DNA of 64,000 nucleotides from NCBI RefSeq assembly GCF_014356525.2, contig NC_052512.1, forward strand, positions 978,797 to 1,042,796. The letters are read 5' to 3'. This DNA comes from Nilaparvata lugens. Its lineage: Eukaryota; Arthropoda; Insecta; Hemiptera; Delphacidae. Below are positions 1 through 12,292 of the stretch, one piece after another. The number at the start of each line of letters is the position of its first letter. Position 1 is the stretch's first letter. The notes beneath the pieces are model-generated. The model saw only the letters and a program-made list of their open reading frames with translations. It had not been told where the DNA came from and did not search any database. The translations under genes and the position numbers were made by a program.

Positions 1-469
1 AGAGTCCTGACAGGACCCTCCATGTGTGCTTTATTATAATATAATGTCTACAGGCAGGATTTGAATGCCTTCTCTAGCAGAACAAACTCGTCTGGACTGC
101 TTGACGGCTGCCTACATCTTTTGCTTTGCTCATCTGAAAAATAACATATACATCATTCGTTTATAAAATTTATAATTATTAATATATATTGTGTAGACTT
201 GATAGCATTCGATGACCATAGAATTGCACCCTGTAAGACAATGTTTAATACAACAAGATTTTAGAATTTCCTATTAAGCCGTGTTGATCCTAAATAATAT
301 CATTCAACACCAATAGTAATGCATTCTATGAGAGCTATGCAAAATGTTAATAGATGAACATTGTTTCAAATAATGAAATTATTTTGAAAATCATCCACAC
401 CATTTTATGCATCCATCCTGTTCACCCGGGCTCATATATGATTGGGCACCATGTGGAAGAGACGGTTCG

Positions 470-559
470 ATAGCATTCATCTATAATTTTGCTGTATTGT
501 AAGCTATTGCATATAAGTGTATAAGCCAGTATATATTCTAATCTACATAAATAAAGTAC

Positions 560-597
<38 letters not shown>
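470..597 (+). mobile_element. 3' end of a truncated LINE with (CAAT)n tail
   Basis: An AATAAA-like motif (ATAAATAAAG, about 547-556) is followed directly by nine CAAT units at 561-596. This arrangement, a polyadenylation-like signal then a short tandem tail, is typical of non-LTR retrotransposon 3' ends. No coding sequence is recognisable upstream within the window. The mirror copy is the (GATT)n tract at about 38892-38927. Confidence 0.5.
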
Positions 598-603
598 TTT
601 TTT

Positions 604-1959
604 TTCAGCGTTACTTTCCATCTTAAGATAGCATAGTCCAAAAATAGAAGCCTTCCCCACTGTTGTTAGAATAATTATGATAATTAGTCAAAACCAAAGT
701 TTACTTTAATAATACATGTGTAGGTAACCTTTTTTGAATTACTGTGTGTCTACCGCATTTCCTAATCTCAGTTCATTGTCAAATCCGTAAGCTATTAATT
801 TATTTCTGTTTATCAACCAAGCCTGAATCCCTTTTCCACATGTATATTACTAGTGTGTATATTAAACTTGCAGCAGGATTCAAGTGACTTTTCGTGGAAT
901 TGACAATAACAGAAATAACAGTAATCATAATAATGCCGGTGAATTATGACGGTGAACTTCTATTGTGATTTTCACCATGGTACATTCCAACCTTCTATTC
1001 GCGTATTCTATTTAATATTCGTTATTCTGTTTTTCTATATGCAGTATTACCTGTCTGTACTTATATTATTTCTTCTCTTCCTTCCTCTTCTCATTCTGAC
1101 CTCCCTCCAAATTAGCTCAATCATGCTCAAAACTAGTGTTATACTGTATATTTTTATAATATAGGCATGCTTACTTCATTTATATACCAACATCATTAAC
1201 TCTGTACTCTATGATATCTGTATCAATTCCTTCGCTCTCTCTTACTCTTGCATCTCTCTCCTTCGGTTTTTTTCATCCTCCCAATTTCATTTTCTTATTA
1301 TCTACCTCATTTTATGCACCGGATTTTTACTACTTTCTCCTATATCTCTCTCTCTTCATCCACCTTTTTAGACAATAATCTTACATAATCTATGTGTATT
1401 CTCACACAGCTTAGTCCTCTCGCACATTCTTCTCTCTAATAACCGTCAACTGCAATTTGAAATCAATCTGCTGATTCATATTTCTCGTTCTTATTTTCCA
1501 TCTCTCTGTACACTCTCTTTTAATTGTCTATCCTCTCAATGACTTTCATATACTCTCTGTACTTTTTCTGCTGTGTTTCTGCTGGAGTTTTCTTCCTGTT
1601 TTCAGACCTGGTTCCTGTGACTTCTCGCACGCGCTCTCTCTCTTGCCGCCGCCCTGGCTCTCTCTCGCTCCCCCACCTGCTCGCTCCCATCATCATCTAC
1701 CACTGCCACCACATTGGATTATCTGCTGGACTCTGATAAGTTTTATAATAGTGCACTGTAAATTAATTTGGACTAGAATTTCTATTTTTCCAACGGACAC
1801 CGAACTATCTGATGCATTCATGACTATTCTTGTATTTGAGATTTTCTTAGTTTTAAGCCTTCCTAGTTTTAGTTTTACCTTACCCTTTTATTCGTCTGTC
1901 ATGCTCTGCTATTTAGTGGGATCTATGTCTTTCTGAGTCTTGAATGATGCCTTCCAGTG
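604..1959 (+). other. Noncoding pyrimidine-rich stretch, probable LINE A 5' UTR
   Basis: No supported gene. The plus strand is rich in C and T and contains a GC-rich patch near 1640-1690. The end of the stretch (AGCTCGCTCGCCCTC, around 1967) resembles the sequence just before the endonuclease region of LINE B (about 14302), so this is probably the 5' untranslated part of the same LINE family. Open frames here are interrupted and not conserved between the arms. Confidence 0.4.
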
Positions 1960-4079
1960 ACAACCCAGCTCGCTCGCCCTCTCCTCATTTTAACTTGAAT
2001 AATAATAATGATAACAATATTCAGGACAAAGGCATAATATTAGCTAACAAACTTCATCCTCTTAAGAATCTTTTTAAAGCCGCTCCATCTCAATGTTCAA
2101 TCACTCAGCTGCCACATGGATAACTGAGAGCAATTTTCAGATATCAAGACTTCAATGTAATAGGTATTTCAGAATCATTTCTAAAGCCTAGTATTCATTC
2201 TAGTCAAGTTGCATTGCCCGGATATAATCTATTTCGAAATGATAGGCTAATGAGGCTTGTGGAGGGGTTGCAGTCTTTGTGAAAGATTATATAAAAACAA
2301 AAATATCAATCTCATCAGAGCAGGAGTATTCTGCCAGACCTGAATTCATGTTACTTGAATTATCTTTATCTAGCTCTATTAACTAGAATTACCAAGTAGT
2401 TGACACTTCACGTACTTGGAAGTTGTGTGACCAATTGTAATGAGGAGCAAAAGGAAATTCAAAAACGTATCCTTGCCGCAAATCGCAATTTTCTCATTAC
2501 TGAGCATACTCAAGAATAAAATGTACACCGTATATGTTAAAATAAAGCTCTATAAGAGTATAATAAGAACGGTGGTTTGCTACGGTAGTGAAGCTTGGAC
2601 CATCACAGCCAGACAGCGGGTATCTTGGATGTGTTTGAGAGAAAAATCTGAGAAGAATCTATGGACCGGTTTGCGAGGATGGACAATGGCGCATACGTAC
2701 GAATGCTGAATTGAAAGAGCTTTATGCAGAACCCCAATTATCGGCCCACATAAAATTGATGCGTCTCCGATGGGCAGGGCATGTGCAAAGAATGCCTGAA
2801 ACACGAGCGCCAAGGAAAGTGTTAGTTGGTCACCTGGAGGAAGACGACCTGTGGGGAGACCAAGGGAGCGATGGGAGGATAGAGTGCAAAAGGATGCTAA
2901 TGAAATGTTACAATTGAGGGGATGGAAGAGAGCGGCGTTAGATAGAGATGGATGGAGGCGTATTTTGGTTGAGGCCAGAGCCCGATTTGGGCTGTAGCGC
3001 CATTGGAGAGAGAGAGAGAGCTCTATTAACTACTTGTTGGTATCTGCTATCGCCCACCAAAAATTGGCCAATTCAGTGACTTCGAAAATGCCTTACTTTC
3101 TCTCATGCCTCATTATAATACTAGCTATGGGAGGTATGAACACTGACCTAAATATGACGATTCGTAACTTTGACTACTTTCAACTGACCACAATATTCCA
3201 TGCCTTAATATGACGCTCAGAAATTTATTACTTACAGATACTTCAAACACATTGACGGAGACGCTTTTTTGAATGACGTAGCTCAAACCCCCTGGCATCA
3301 GATTGAAGCCTTACCCACTGTTATGCAATGGTTGGAACTTTTGAAAATGGACATCAATCTGTATGATAAACATGCACCCTATGTGACAAGGAGGATAAAC
3401 AGAAAACGACGTGTACCATGGATGACTCTGGAATACTCAAAATGATGGACAAAGAGACAAAGCTCACAGAAAATTTAAAAAGACATTTGACTTGGACAGT
3501 TTAATTGAGTATCGCAGTTTGAGAAATAAAGTAGAACAACAGCTACGGAATTCGAAGACTTGGTACTTCAACTCATTCATGACAGACAATAGATAAGACT
3601 CTAGATCACTATGGCGCGGAATAAAAGAATTTGACCTTGGTAAACAGAAATCTATAACTGAAATTGACTTACCTTTGGACGATATTAACAAACATTTCGT
3701 TTCTCATTCGACACAACGTGACAAGACAGTTATCAATAATCATAATAATAATCTCAAACATCAGGTAACCAATCTAAATGTACCACTTGAAAACAAATTC
3801 ACATTCAACTATATCTGAAGTGGACGTTTCTAAAGCAATACAAAGTAGTCACAGCAATGCAATGGGGTGGAGAACATACCATTAAATTTATTAAAAAATG
3901 TTGTTTGCAGTGTTGCCCACCATAAAATTTATTTTTAACAAGTCCCTTGAAAACAACGAATTTCCTGAAAATTGGAAGCTTGCTCTAGTACATCCACTAA
4001 ACGAAGTCACTTCTCCCAATAAAGTTGATGATTTCAGACCAATTAGTATTTTACCCGCTCTGTCCAAAATACTTGAAAG
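1960..4079 (+). pseudogene. LINE A, 5' half: endonuclease and start of reverse transcriptase, decayed
   Basis: Degraded ORF2 of a Jockey-superfamily-like non-LTR retrotransposon. Readable pieces in order are an AP-endonuclease start (FNVIGISESFLKPS, near 2150), a second endonuclease motif degraded to GGMNTDL (near 3130; LINE B keeps GDMNTDL), the linker KTFDLDSLIEYRSLRNK (near 3480) and the opening of the RT domain (FRPISILPALSKILES, near 4035). Frameshifts and stops separate them. A 633-bp LINE fragment is inserted at 2386-3018, and the LTR element at 4080-10560 splits the RT domain. The RT continues at 10565. The right-arm copy lies at about 35327-37540 on the minus strand and is further rearranged. 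Confidence 0.8.
2386..3018 (+). mobile_element. 5'-truncated LINE insertion with 14-bp target-site duplication
   Basis: Flanked by AGCTCTATTAACTA at 2372-2385 and again at 3019-3032. The insert encodes the carboxy end of an RT from another LINE family: a CYGSEAWTI motif near 2578, then a frame containing LMRLRWAGHVQRMPETRAPR near 2755. It ends in a short (GA)n tail. Exact duplication plus 5' truncation plus tail is the signature of target-primed reverse transcription. In the right arm only the last ~200 bp of this insert survive (37050-37265, minus). Confidence 0.85.
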
Positions 4080-5104
4080 TGTAATAGTGTGAAATTGAGT
4101 GGGTAGATTGTAGTTGTTTTTTTGTGTGTCTTATTTTCCAGGCTTTTGAACTGGAATGAACTTTGATTCGTCCTTCAGATTTTAGTGTGAAAATATTTGA
4201 CCATGTTCATTGAATTTGCTAACTTGTTGCTTATTGTCGAAATTAAAGCAATTTTCGTGCATTTTTCAAGTACAGTATCAATTTCATGTCGAAAAACCCA
4301 CTGTATTTGAAAATTGTACGAGAATTGACCTTTTTGCAGCTTCAGCTTTGCCACTGGAAGTTATGCTCAACGCTTGTGGAGGGGGAATAATTTTCAGTGA
4401 AAAGGCCACAGTTGGTATTGAGACGTGAATGGAAAATCATGTAATGGTTCGCGAGCCTCGGTCCTCTGAATGGGTCTGTTGCCCATCCAGAGGGACAAAT
4501 TGAAAAGTTTTCCATTATCAGTACTTTTGTTGTAATTTGTATAGTAATCTAAAATTGATAGAACCATAGATGGGAAATTAGAGGTTAATTGTGTGCGTGA
4601 ATTTAAGTAGAGTGTGGTGAGTTTCATAACGTCTGAGTTGATTGAGTTTTGGATTAAGTGCTCTCAAAAGTAAAATTTGAAATTGTTGAAATGGTGAGTG
4701 TCAAACTGTTGTTTTTATTCAACATGAAATTTAGTACATAGAATGACCGAGGCCCGAATTTAGTTGCAGCAAGTTAGCAGGTTCCCAAAATGTATTGATT
4801 GAAATTGAATATTCCTTTTTTTTTTCTGAGTAACTCTGTTTGAAAATTTGACATGATTTCTATTGATTCGTTAATGAGTTCAATAAACCTGAGTTGAATT
4901 TTAAAAAGTATTTTTATTGTAGTTCCTGGCTCATAGTAACTATGTTTGCTAGAATATGTGACAATGATGATAATCTGTGCATTGGATGAACAAATCCACT
5001 GAAAGCTCCCAATCAATCAAGGATTCAAATACCGGTAGATGAATTGATAGCAGTAAACTTTAGCAATATTATAGAAGAGAAGAAACAACCCCCCTCCGTT
5101 TACA
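4080..5104 (+). repeat. 5' LTR of the non-autonomous element
   Basis: 1025 bp, begins TGTAATAGTG and ends CCGTTTACA. It aligns along its whole length with 9542-10560, with scattered substitutions and small indels, so the insertion is not very recent. In the right arm the matching LTR (about 34731-35326) has lost its inner ~420 bp through the deletion at left-arm 4682-5605. Confidence 0.9.
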
Positions 5105-5105
5105 T

Positions 5106-5123
5106 TGGTGGCAGCGGTGGGAT
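5106..5123 (+). promoter_or_regulatory. Primer binding site, complementary to tRNA-Leu(UAG) 3' end
   Basis: TGGTGGCAGCGGTGGGAT starts two bases after the 5' LTR. It is the reverse complement of ATCCCACCGCTGCCACCA, the 3' end of animal tRNA-Leu(UAG) including the added CCA, over 18 of 18 bases as I recall that tRNA. The third copy of the element has a decayed version at about 18509. Confidence 0.75.
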
Positions 5124-5502
5124 AGACTGTTAGAATGCCTATCAAACCACATGTTTTTTTTTTATATATTTAATATTTTGGAAGATTAATCAAATCAAGA
5201 GACAAAGATATCACCTGGTTACAGAATTATGTCAGGTGTGGTCCAGGGTTAAATTTAAAATACCCCCACCAGTTACAGAAATGGTGTCATGTCTGTGGGG
5301 TTTGTCTGCAAAAATGACAAACATTCAAATGCCATATAATCATTAGTTTTGAGGATTGGTAAGAAGTATTGAGGAAACAGCCTGTTCAAAACGAATAATT
5401 TCTTAGCAACACGAGCAGGAACATGAAGTATAAAATTCTATTCTGATAACATAACCTTGAGAGTAGTATAATACGTGAAATATTTCGAGATGAAAAGTGT
5501 TA

Positions 5503-5719
5503 TAGTGAGGTCCACGTTATAATGGCAGTGGATGAAGATAGAAGAATAGCGATGCCGATTCTCCGCATTAATTAATTATATTTCTACACTGTCAATAACA
5601 TAATTGGCATTGTTGTGGACCTAGAAAAGCATAGTACCACCGACTTTGTCGAATGATAGACAAGGATAGCAAAACCAAAGTTGATCAAATACTGTCACTA
5701 TAACGTGGACCGCACTATA
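5503..5719. mobile_element. ~217-bp MITE with TATAGTGAGGTCCACG termini
   Basis: Terminal inverted repeats of about 30 bp begin TATAGTGAGGTCCACGTTAT and are bounded by TA, as expected for Tc1/mariner-type insertion. The clean copy of the LTR interior at about 18900 lacks it, giving an empty-site comparison. The same family occurs near 55370 and 56400 and as a back-to-back pair at 63297-63828. In the right arm only the 3' part remains (34617-34730). Confidence 0.8.
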
Positions 5720-6087
5720 GTGTATGTTATGAAAGGAGTTTTGAAATCTGGAAATTTGAATTAAAAATTATTTTCTAGTTGAACATTTTATGAAGTTAGA
5801 AATCAGTAATCTGTTGTTGAGCTTGAGAATATCACTATGTGAAATTCAATATTCCAAGATCTGGAACAATGGAATAAATTTGTAATATGAGCTCTCCGGT
5901 GACTGCAAAAGCTGGCAACATTGCACCAGACTGATGGAATTATAGAAAATGTAGAACGCATCATTCAATAGAGAGATATGATTTTTGTTGACTTGAAAAA
6001 CTTTGTATTGTAACTTTTCGTTCAAATGTGATATTCATTTTCGTTATGGAAATGTTGAGTGGATTTTTTTGTGTTTTGTAAGAGAGA

Positions 6088-7790
6088 GGCCTTAGGCCTC
6101 TTTCACACGATAGGAGACGTGCAACTTGAACACTGAACAGTGTTCTCGTTTTTTTGTCGAAGTACATTGAGTCAAATCGTGTCTTTCACATGGTGACTCC
6201 TATCCAGGAACCTCGTTTTGTCACGTCTTTTTCCCCTCGAGGCAAGCAGAGGCAAGATCTAACAACTACGCCGCCGTTTCCACAAAGTATGACTCATCAC
6301 TTTTTTCTCAAAGTCTAACTTCCTTAAAAATATAGATAGAAGATTTCTGATTTCGGATTTGGATTCAGCGACCCCAAATTCTTTAAAGCGTAAGTCCCGT
6401 TTTCGAAAATATCCGAAAACAAGGAAGTTATGGCTGTTTTTAATAAAGCTTTCTATTATCATATAATTATACGGTAAAAACGAACAGGTACTGTAGCTAT
6501 TATAATACAACTTACACTGTATTCGTGTAGAAATTTGGTAGGTTATTTATCTTGATTTCTGGAATACCCCAAAATAAGGGAGTAAGATAACTTTGAAAAA
6601 CCAAAGTTTTCCTGCCGATTGAAGAAACATTAAAAATTAGTCTACAAGACATATTATGTCTTAGAATAAAAACGTGTAACAAATATCAGATCACTATTCA
6701 AGCTATCAAGCTTTTCATAAATTTCATAAGTTTGTGTCGACGGTATATGACATAAAAGGCAAATGCTCGCGCTTGGTCCATAGTTCTACGACTGAGGAAT
6801 GAGGATTTAGGTCAGCAACTAAAATCGACAAGCCATGATTGTCAATCTTACTCATGATACAAAGCTTCGTACTATGATACATGGTTTTCATTCCGTATCA
6901 TTCTTTAATAAAAATAAAACAAGATTCCGGTTTCAAAGCATCAAAGTCGCCAGGCTGGTCTGAGCTATTCATGACTTTTTTTCAGTATGCATTATCAACT
7001 CAGCAGTTCTAATACACAGACATCACTACTTGGAATGCCATGACATTTTCTATTCTTTCAATTCCTATTATTACCATAGATCGATTCAGATCAGCACAAT
7101 GTTTATACTGTATGTTCATAATAGATTTTTCTGATTGGAAAAGAAATAGTCAATAATTGCTGGAGAATTTAAAGTGATATTCAACGATTTGAACCTGATA
7201 AATTGGATTGTTGAATGACAATTGAAATTCAGTGAATTTTACTGTACAACATTCCTTTTCCTCCTATTTTATTGGGTGATGAGTGGAGATGATTTATGAT
7301 TTCATATTTGGATTCATCTTTTCATAGTTCAATATTTTTTTGGAAAACTAGAACTTTTAAAAATTAAAAATGTTTATGTATAAACTTCTCAGGTGTTCAA
7401 AAACTTCTTAAAACCTTTGCCTGTCCCTTTGTGAGGCAGGAGTATTATTATCTTAGTATGTACTATATAATCATATGATAATGGAAAGCTATATTAAAAA
7501 CAGCTATAACTCCCTTGTTTTCGGGTATTTTTGAAAATGGGACTTACGCTTTAAAGAATTTGGGGTCGCTGAATCCAAATCCGAAATCAGAAATCTTCTA
7601 TCTATATTTTTAAGGAAGTTAGACTTTGAGAAAAGTGATGAGTTATAGGTTTGAGCAAACGTCGGCATAGTTGTTAGATCTGTCGGCTTATTCGTAAGAT
7701 CCCCATGTGAAAGTACAGGAGAGCTGCAAAATATGAAATATGATCTTCTGTAATATGATATTCCAGGAGCGAGGTCTCTGCCGTGTGAGG
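6088..7790. mobile_element. Composite insertion: outer MITE carrying a fold-back element
   Basis: The third LTR-interior copy (near 19280) reads straight across this point, so ~1.7 kb was inserted here. The outer ends resemble inverted repeats (GGCCTCTTTCACACGATAG at the left; GTCTCTGCCGTGTGAGG at the right). Inside lies the fold-back element at 6255-7681. Present in both arms (right copy about 32559-34250), so it predates their divergence. Confidence 0.65.
6255..7681. mobile_element. 1.43-kb fold-back/MITE with ~225-bp terminal inverted repeats
   Basis: Begins AGATCTAACAACTACGCCG and ends in the inverted form (...CGGCATAGTTGTTAGATCT). The inverted arms run about 6255-6480 and 7456-7681 and differ by a few bases. 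The ~975-bp middle has no recognisable protein. Right-arm copy: 32667-34077. Confidence 0.75.
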
Positions 7791-9541
7791 TATAAAGTTG
7801 ATTATATCTAGATGTGTTTTGAGGAAAAATTGTTGTTGCGAGAGATTGAGATGATGAAGTGATATTTATGAAAGAGCAATGATAAAGAATATTGTATTAT
7901 TTCCGCCCGTTTGAACTGAATACTTGTTTGACGACTGGATCAAGTAGATTGTAATTTGAGCATTTCAGTTATTGTGGGCAGAAACTATTGGTAAATAAGG
8001 TAAAATGGATCAAGATGTGATTTTTCTATTACTCAGCAGGACTGAGGTACCGAGGATAATACAGGCGGTGTTATCGAGTGATGACGACGATTCAGTGGGA
8101 CTGAGAGGTTAAGGGATCGGGAATCCCAAGGTGAGATTGAATTTGGGAAATTCAATGAGAGAGATAACACAGTTGGTTGTTATGAATATGGATCGGGCAT
8201 CCATATTGTAGTAGTTCTTTATTGAAGGCATTTTTGACTATGCTGGCTCTTAAGAGGGCGATAGGGAAATTGGCCATCAATAAGAAGTAGGGGAAGTATT
8301 ATATTTGATGGTTTTGTTCTATTATTCGACTAAGCTAAGGCTGCGAGTAGATCTGACCTGAATAGTTGAAAGAGAGAGAGCTGACTCGGAAGTGTATGTT
8401 GGAAAGAGAGAGAAACAGTATAGATGGTGTAGATATCAATAAGTGTGTATGAGTGAGAACGACCAATAGAGAGAAAGTAACAGTTGGAAAGAGAATAAAA
8501 TACTTCTTGGACTTTATGATGAACAATGGAAATGGAGTAGAACAGAAAATCGTAATTATATCATTTTGTCAAAGATGAATGAGACTAGAAATGAACAAAA
8601 GAAGGAGAAGAGATTAGAGAAGGGATAAACAGTTGTAGAGAAAGCGGAAAATTAGTTGGAAACGTAATAGATAATTGAATCAATAATGAGTTGGACATTA
8701 TGACTACAATATTGAAAGCTACTCTGAAAATGCAAGCTGGCAGGCTATTGTTTCGAATCCACAGACAGAGAGATAGAATAATATTTTTATTTATTTTGAA
8801 ATTAATTGATACGAGATAATGAAATGACAGTTGATAATGACTTTGGAAATTATTTAAGTTTTGAGAAATAGATTATGCGCTCAAATTATTGTTGTCTTAT
8901 GTGAAAAGTGAATATTTTGAGTTGAATTAATTTCATAGGGCCCGGTCATTTCTATTTTGAACAAGTGTTGGTTTTTCTCTCTGTGTCTGGCACACCCAAC
9001 TCTTATGTAAGTTGTGAGTTTTGATGGAATGTTGAGTGATAACAGTTGAAAAGATTAGTTCCTATTGGAGGAAACAGTGAATTGTCTTCTGGCATATCAC
9101 GGCCTGTCTACAAGAGGCTAATGTGTGCATGTGTGATGGGGCCATTCCATCTATGCTCCACTCCAGTTGACATCATTGCTACAACTGCTGATGTGATGTC
9201 TACTGTTCCGGGAGAATGCTGACTTCCTGATGTCGCTGAGACCAGCGAACATCTGACTGGCTTCCGGCTGCCAGAACTGATCTACAGCAGCTGTATTGCA
9301 GTTCGCGATGATGTCACCACCTTCCGCGGGCTGAGATGTCTATGTACTACCGTCAGGTGCATGAGTGGATCTCTTCGACCACCCCCATCCATATCGAAGT
9401 GATGTTTTAAGTTCCAGCTGCAAGCGTAGATGATGATGTCAACCGAAAATGAGAGTATCAGAGTGTCAAGTGTTTAGAGTGAGAGAGCAAGTGTGAATGA
9501 AAGATAATAATAGTGAATTCGTCTTTTTTAGGGATGGGGTA
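7791..9541 (+). other. Remainder of the LTR element interior, noncoding, with polypurine tract
   Basis: Internal sequence of the LTR element, matched by the third copy at about 19310-21030. A GC-richer stretch (about 9080-9440; 20690-20990 in the other copy) stands out from the AT-rich background, but no frame is kept between copies. Just before the second LTR the sequence AGGGATGGGGTA (9530-9541) is a plausible polypurine tract for plus-strand priming. Confidence 0.6.
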
Positions 9542-10560
9542 TGTAATAGTGTGGAATTGAGTGGGTAAATTGTAGATGTTTTTTTTGTGTCTTATTTTTC
9601 AGGTTTTGAACTGGAATGAACTTTAATTCATACTTTCCGATTTTAGTGTGAGAATATTTGACCATGTTCATTGAATTTGCTAACTTGTTGCTTAGTTGTC
9701 GAAATTAAGCAATTTTCGTGAGTTTTTCAAGTACAGTTTCAATTTTTGTCGAAAAACCCACTGTATTTGAAAATTGTACGAAAATTGACCTTTTTGGCTT
9801 TGGCTTTTCCACTGGAAGTTATGCTCAACGCTCGTGGAGGGGGAAATTTTCAGTTAAAAGGCCACAGTTGGTATTGAGACGTGAACGGAAAATCATGTAA
9901 TGGTGCGCGAGCCTCGATCCTCTGAATAGGTCTGTTGCCCATCCAGAGGGACAAATTGAAAAGTTTTTCATTATCAGTACTTTTGTTGTATTTGTATAGT
10001 AATCTAAAATTGATAGAATCCATAGATGGGAAATTAAGAGGTTAATTGTGTGCGTGAATTTAGTAGAGTGTGGTGAGTTTCATAACGTCTGAGTTGATTG
10101 AGTTTTGGATTAAGTGCTCTCAAAAGTAAAATTTGAAATTGTTGAAATGGTGAGTGCCAACTGTGTTTTCATTCAACTTGAAATTTAGTACATAGAATGA
10201 CCGAGGCCCGAATTAAGTTGCAGCAAGTTAGCAGGTTCCAAAATGTATGGATGAAATTGAATATTACTTTTTTTCTGAGTAACTGTTTGAAAATTTGACA
10301 TGATTTCTATTGATTCGTTAATGAGTTCAATAAGCCAATAACCTGAGTTGAATTTTAAAAAGTATTTTTCATTGAAGTTCCTGGCTCGTAGTAACTATGT
10401 TTGCTAGAATATGTGATAATGATGATAATCTGTGCATTTGAATGAACGAATCCACTAAAAGCTTCCAATCAATCAAGGATTCGAATACCGGTAGATGAAT
10501 TGATAGCAGTAAACTTTAGCAATATTATAGAAGAGAAGAAACAACCACCCTCCGTTTACA
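9542..10560 (+). repeat. 3' LTR of the non-autonomous element
   Basis: 1019 bp with the same termini as the 5' LTR. It is followed directly by the target duplication AAAG (10561-10564) and then by the continuation of LINE A's RT domain. Right-arm copy: 29774-30804. Confidence 0.9.
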
Positions 10561-10564
10561 AAAG

Positions 10565-12168
10565 GATTGTTCATTCACAAGTTGTAGAGTTTCTAGAAGC
10601 CAATAGGAAACTACATAATTCCCAATCTGGATTCAGAAATCTTTTTCTACTGAAACCGCTCTCTTGCATGTCACTGATGATATTAGGTTAGCTATGGATC
10701 AAAGAAAGTGTACTGTCCTCTGTCTGTTTGACTTTTCAAAGCATTCGACACTGTAGATCATGAAATTCTCCTGAACAAACTAGCTATTCTTGGGCTCACA
10801 TTCCCACATCTAATGAATTGTAACTCTCAGCTCAATGATATGCAAGTAACCTTGAACGATAAACTTCAGCGATGTCAAAACTATTGCCTCAGGTTTGTTT
10901 ACTCTCTCCAACGCCATGAACGGATCACTCAAGCTCATATTGACAGTTCAACTTAAAAGTTACCTGATCAGAGAAAGCTTTGTATAATCAAGCTTGTTGA
11001 GGAAATTTTAAAATATGGTGAACCAATCTATTTCAAAAACGATTTTAATTTGTCTCTGAAGTAGGGGAATTGATGTTTCCCACACTAGAACAGGTTAAAT
11101 ACTCCAAGTACTTCAAGAACTCAAATCATCGAAAAACTATTAAATTTATACAAAATCCTCCTTGTTAGCGGTTGTCGTGCATGGAATGCACTCCCAAATC
11201 AATTAGGTCCATAGAGTCTAGCGGGCTTCACCCGTAAATTGAGACATTATCTTTTAGAAAAATGGCTGGAACTGTCCAACCCTGAAGCAGCATGACATTC
11301 ATTGAACCTTCCATAATCCTCATCCTTCCTTCTATCTTTCCCTCCACTCACAAGTAAAAATTATGGGTTTTCTCTTTTATTTCATTCATGTAAATTTAGC
11401 ATAAAAATGTGTATAGGCTACATTTAAGATTGTTTCTTATTCAAACTCTTCCTCGAGTGGATTTTAGCAACCTCATCTTTATCCCTTACCCTCTCTTTTG
11501 TATTATAATTTCCCCTTCATAATTCCCTAATTAGAATTATTATTATTTCTTCATGAACTTTCATAATCATATTATCTTGTTATTTACATAAACTAATCTC
11601 TTTTGTACAATAATTTCCCTTTGTTAATAACATTATTTTTGGATTGAATCAACAAATCTCTTTTCTAATAAACTTTCACTCCCTCATTATTCCAATTATT
11701 ATATCATATCGATTTTCTAATTATTGGAGTTTACTTTTTCTTTATTTTTATCCTTATTATTGCCTCTTCTCTGTTAATTGATTCAACTTCGAAGATTTAT
11801 CGTTTCCATGATTTGGTTTTTACTTATTGATATTTCCAGTCTTAATTTTTTTCTTTTTGCTTAGACAAGATTTCGTTCGAATTTTAACTTTATTTTTATG
11901 CTTGAGTGCTGAAGGGGAGGTATCCTTGATACCCTCTCTGAGAATGTAATTCTCAAGGTCCAAACTTCACCGTTTCATGTGAAAACATTTCAGTAGTACC
12001 TAACTTTTCATTTTCATCATTTTTTTTTGCTCAATATTATGTAGAACTCATTAGTTTATATGATTCACCATGTCATTTTACCACTACTGGTATTTATTTT
12101 AACGCTAGAACGTAAGTTGAATTATGTTTTGTTAAACACATGAATAAAGGAATCTGAATCTGAATCCA
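10565..12168 (+). pseudogene. LINE A, 3' half: reverse transcriptase remnant and 3' UTR
   Basis: Continues the RT domain broken at 4079: IVHSQVVEFLEANRKLHNSQSGF near 10565 (two pieces of one frame), then motif A (FDFSKAFDTVDH) near 10725 with a one-base frameshift. Between about 10800 and 10815 the sequence jumps from LAILGLTF directly to the post-catalytic region (NDKLQRCQNYCLRF near 10855). The stretch that holds the catalytic YADD motif in LINE B is therefore missing: an internal deletion of several hundred bases. A ~1.1-kb 3' UTR follows, then AATAAA (12143-12148) and a hexamer tail (AATCTG repeats, about 12150-12168). Right-arm copy: 28133-29773, minus. Confidence 0.8.
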
Positions 12169-12290
12169 AATCTCCTCTCTCACTCTCTCTCTCTCTCTCT
12201 CCTCTCTCTCCTCTATTGTAAAGTGTAAATAAAAGTCATTTATCTATCTATCTATCTATCTCTCCTCCTCTCTCACTCTCTCTCACTCTG
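12169..12290. repeat. (CT)n and (TATC)n microsatellites
   Basis: CT-rich runs at about 12174-12215 and TATC units at about 12240-12262, followed by further CT-rich sequence. Mirror at about 28016-28130. Confidence 0.9.
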
Positions 12291-12292
12291 GA

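Larger units (their letters stand above)
4080..10560 (+). mobile_element. Non-autonomous LTR retrotransposon inserted in LINE A
   Basis: Two direct ~1.02-kb LTRs (4080-5104 and 9542-10560), each beginning TGTAATAGTG and ending CCGTTTACA, bound a 4.4-kb interior. The element sits between AAAG at 4076-4079 and AAAG at 10561-10564, a 4-bp target duplication; removing it restores the LINE A reading across the RT domain. A tRNA-type primer site follows the first LTR and a purine tract precedes the second. The interior has no gag or pol frame, only short spurious frames, so the element must have been mobilised in trans. It carries nested MITEs at 5503-5719 and about 6088-7790. The right-arm copy spans 29774-35326 with one LTR truncated. 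The superfamily (Gypsy or BEL-Pao) cannot be told without coding sequence. Confidence 0.88.

Noticed and set aside
560..600. Regular short repeats as a CRISPR array
   Set aside because: Uninterrupted CAAT tetramers with no spacers, in a eukaryotic genome.
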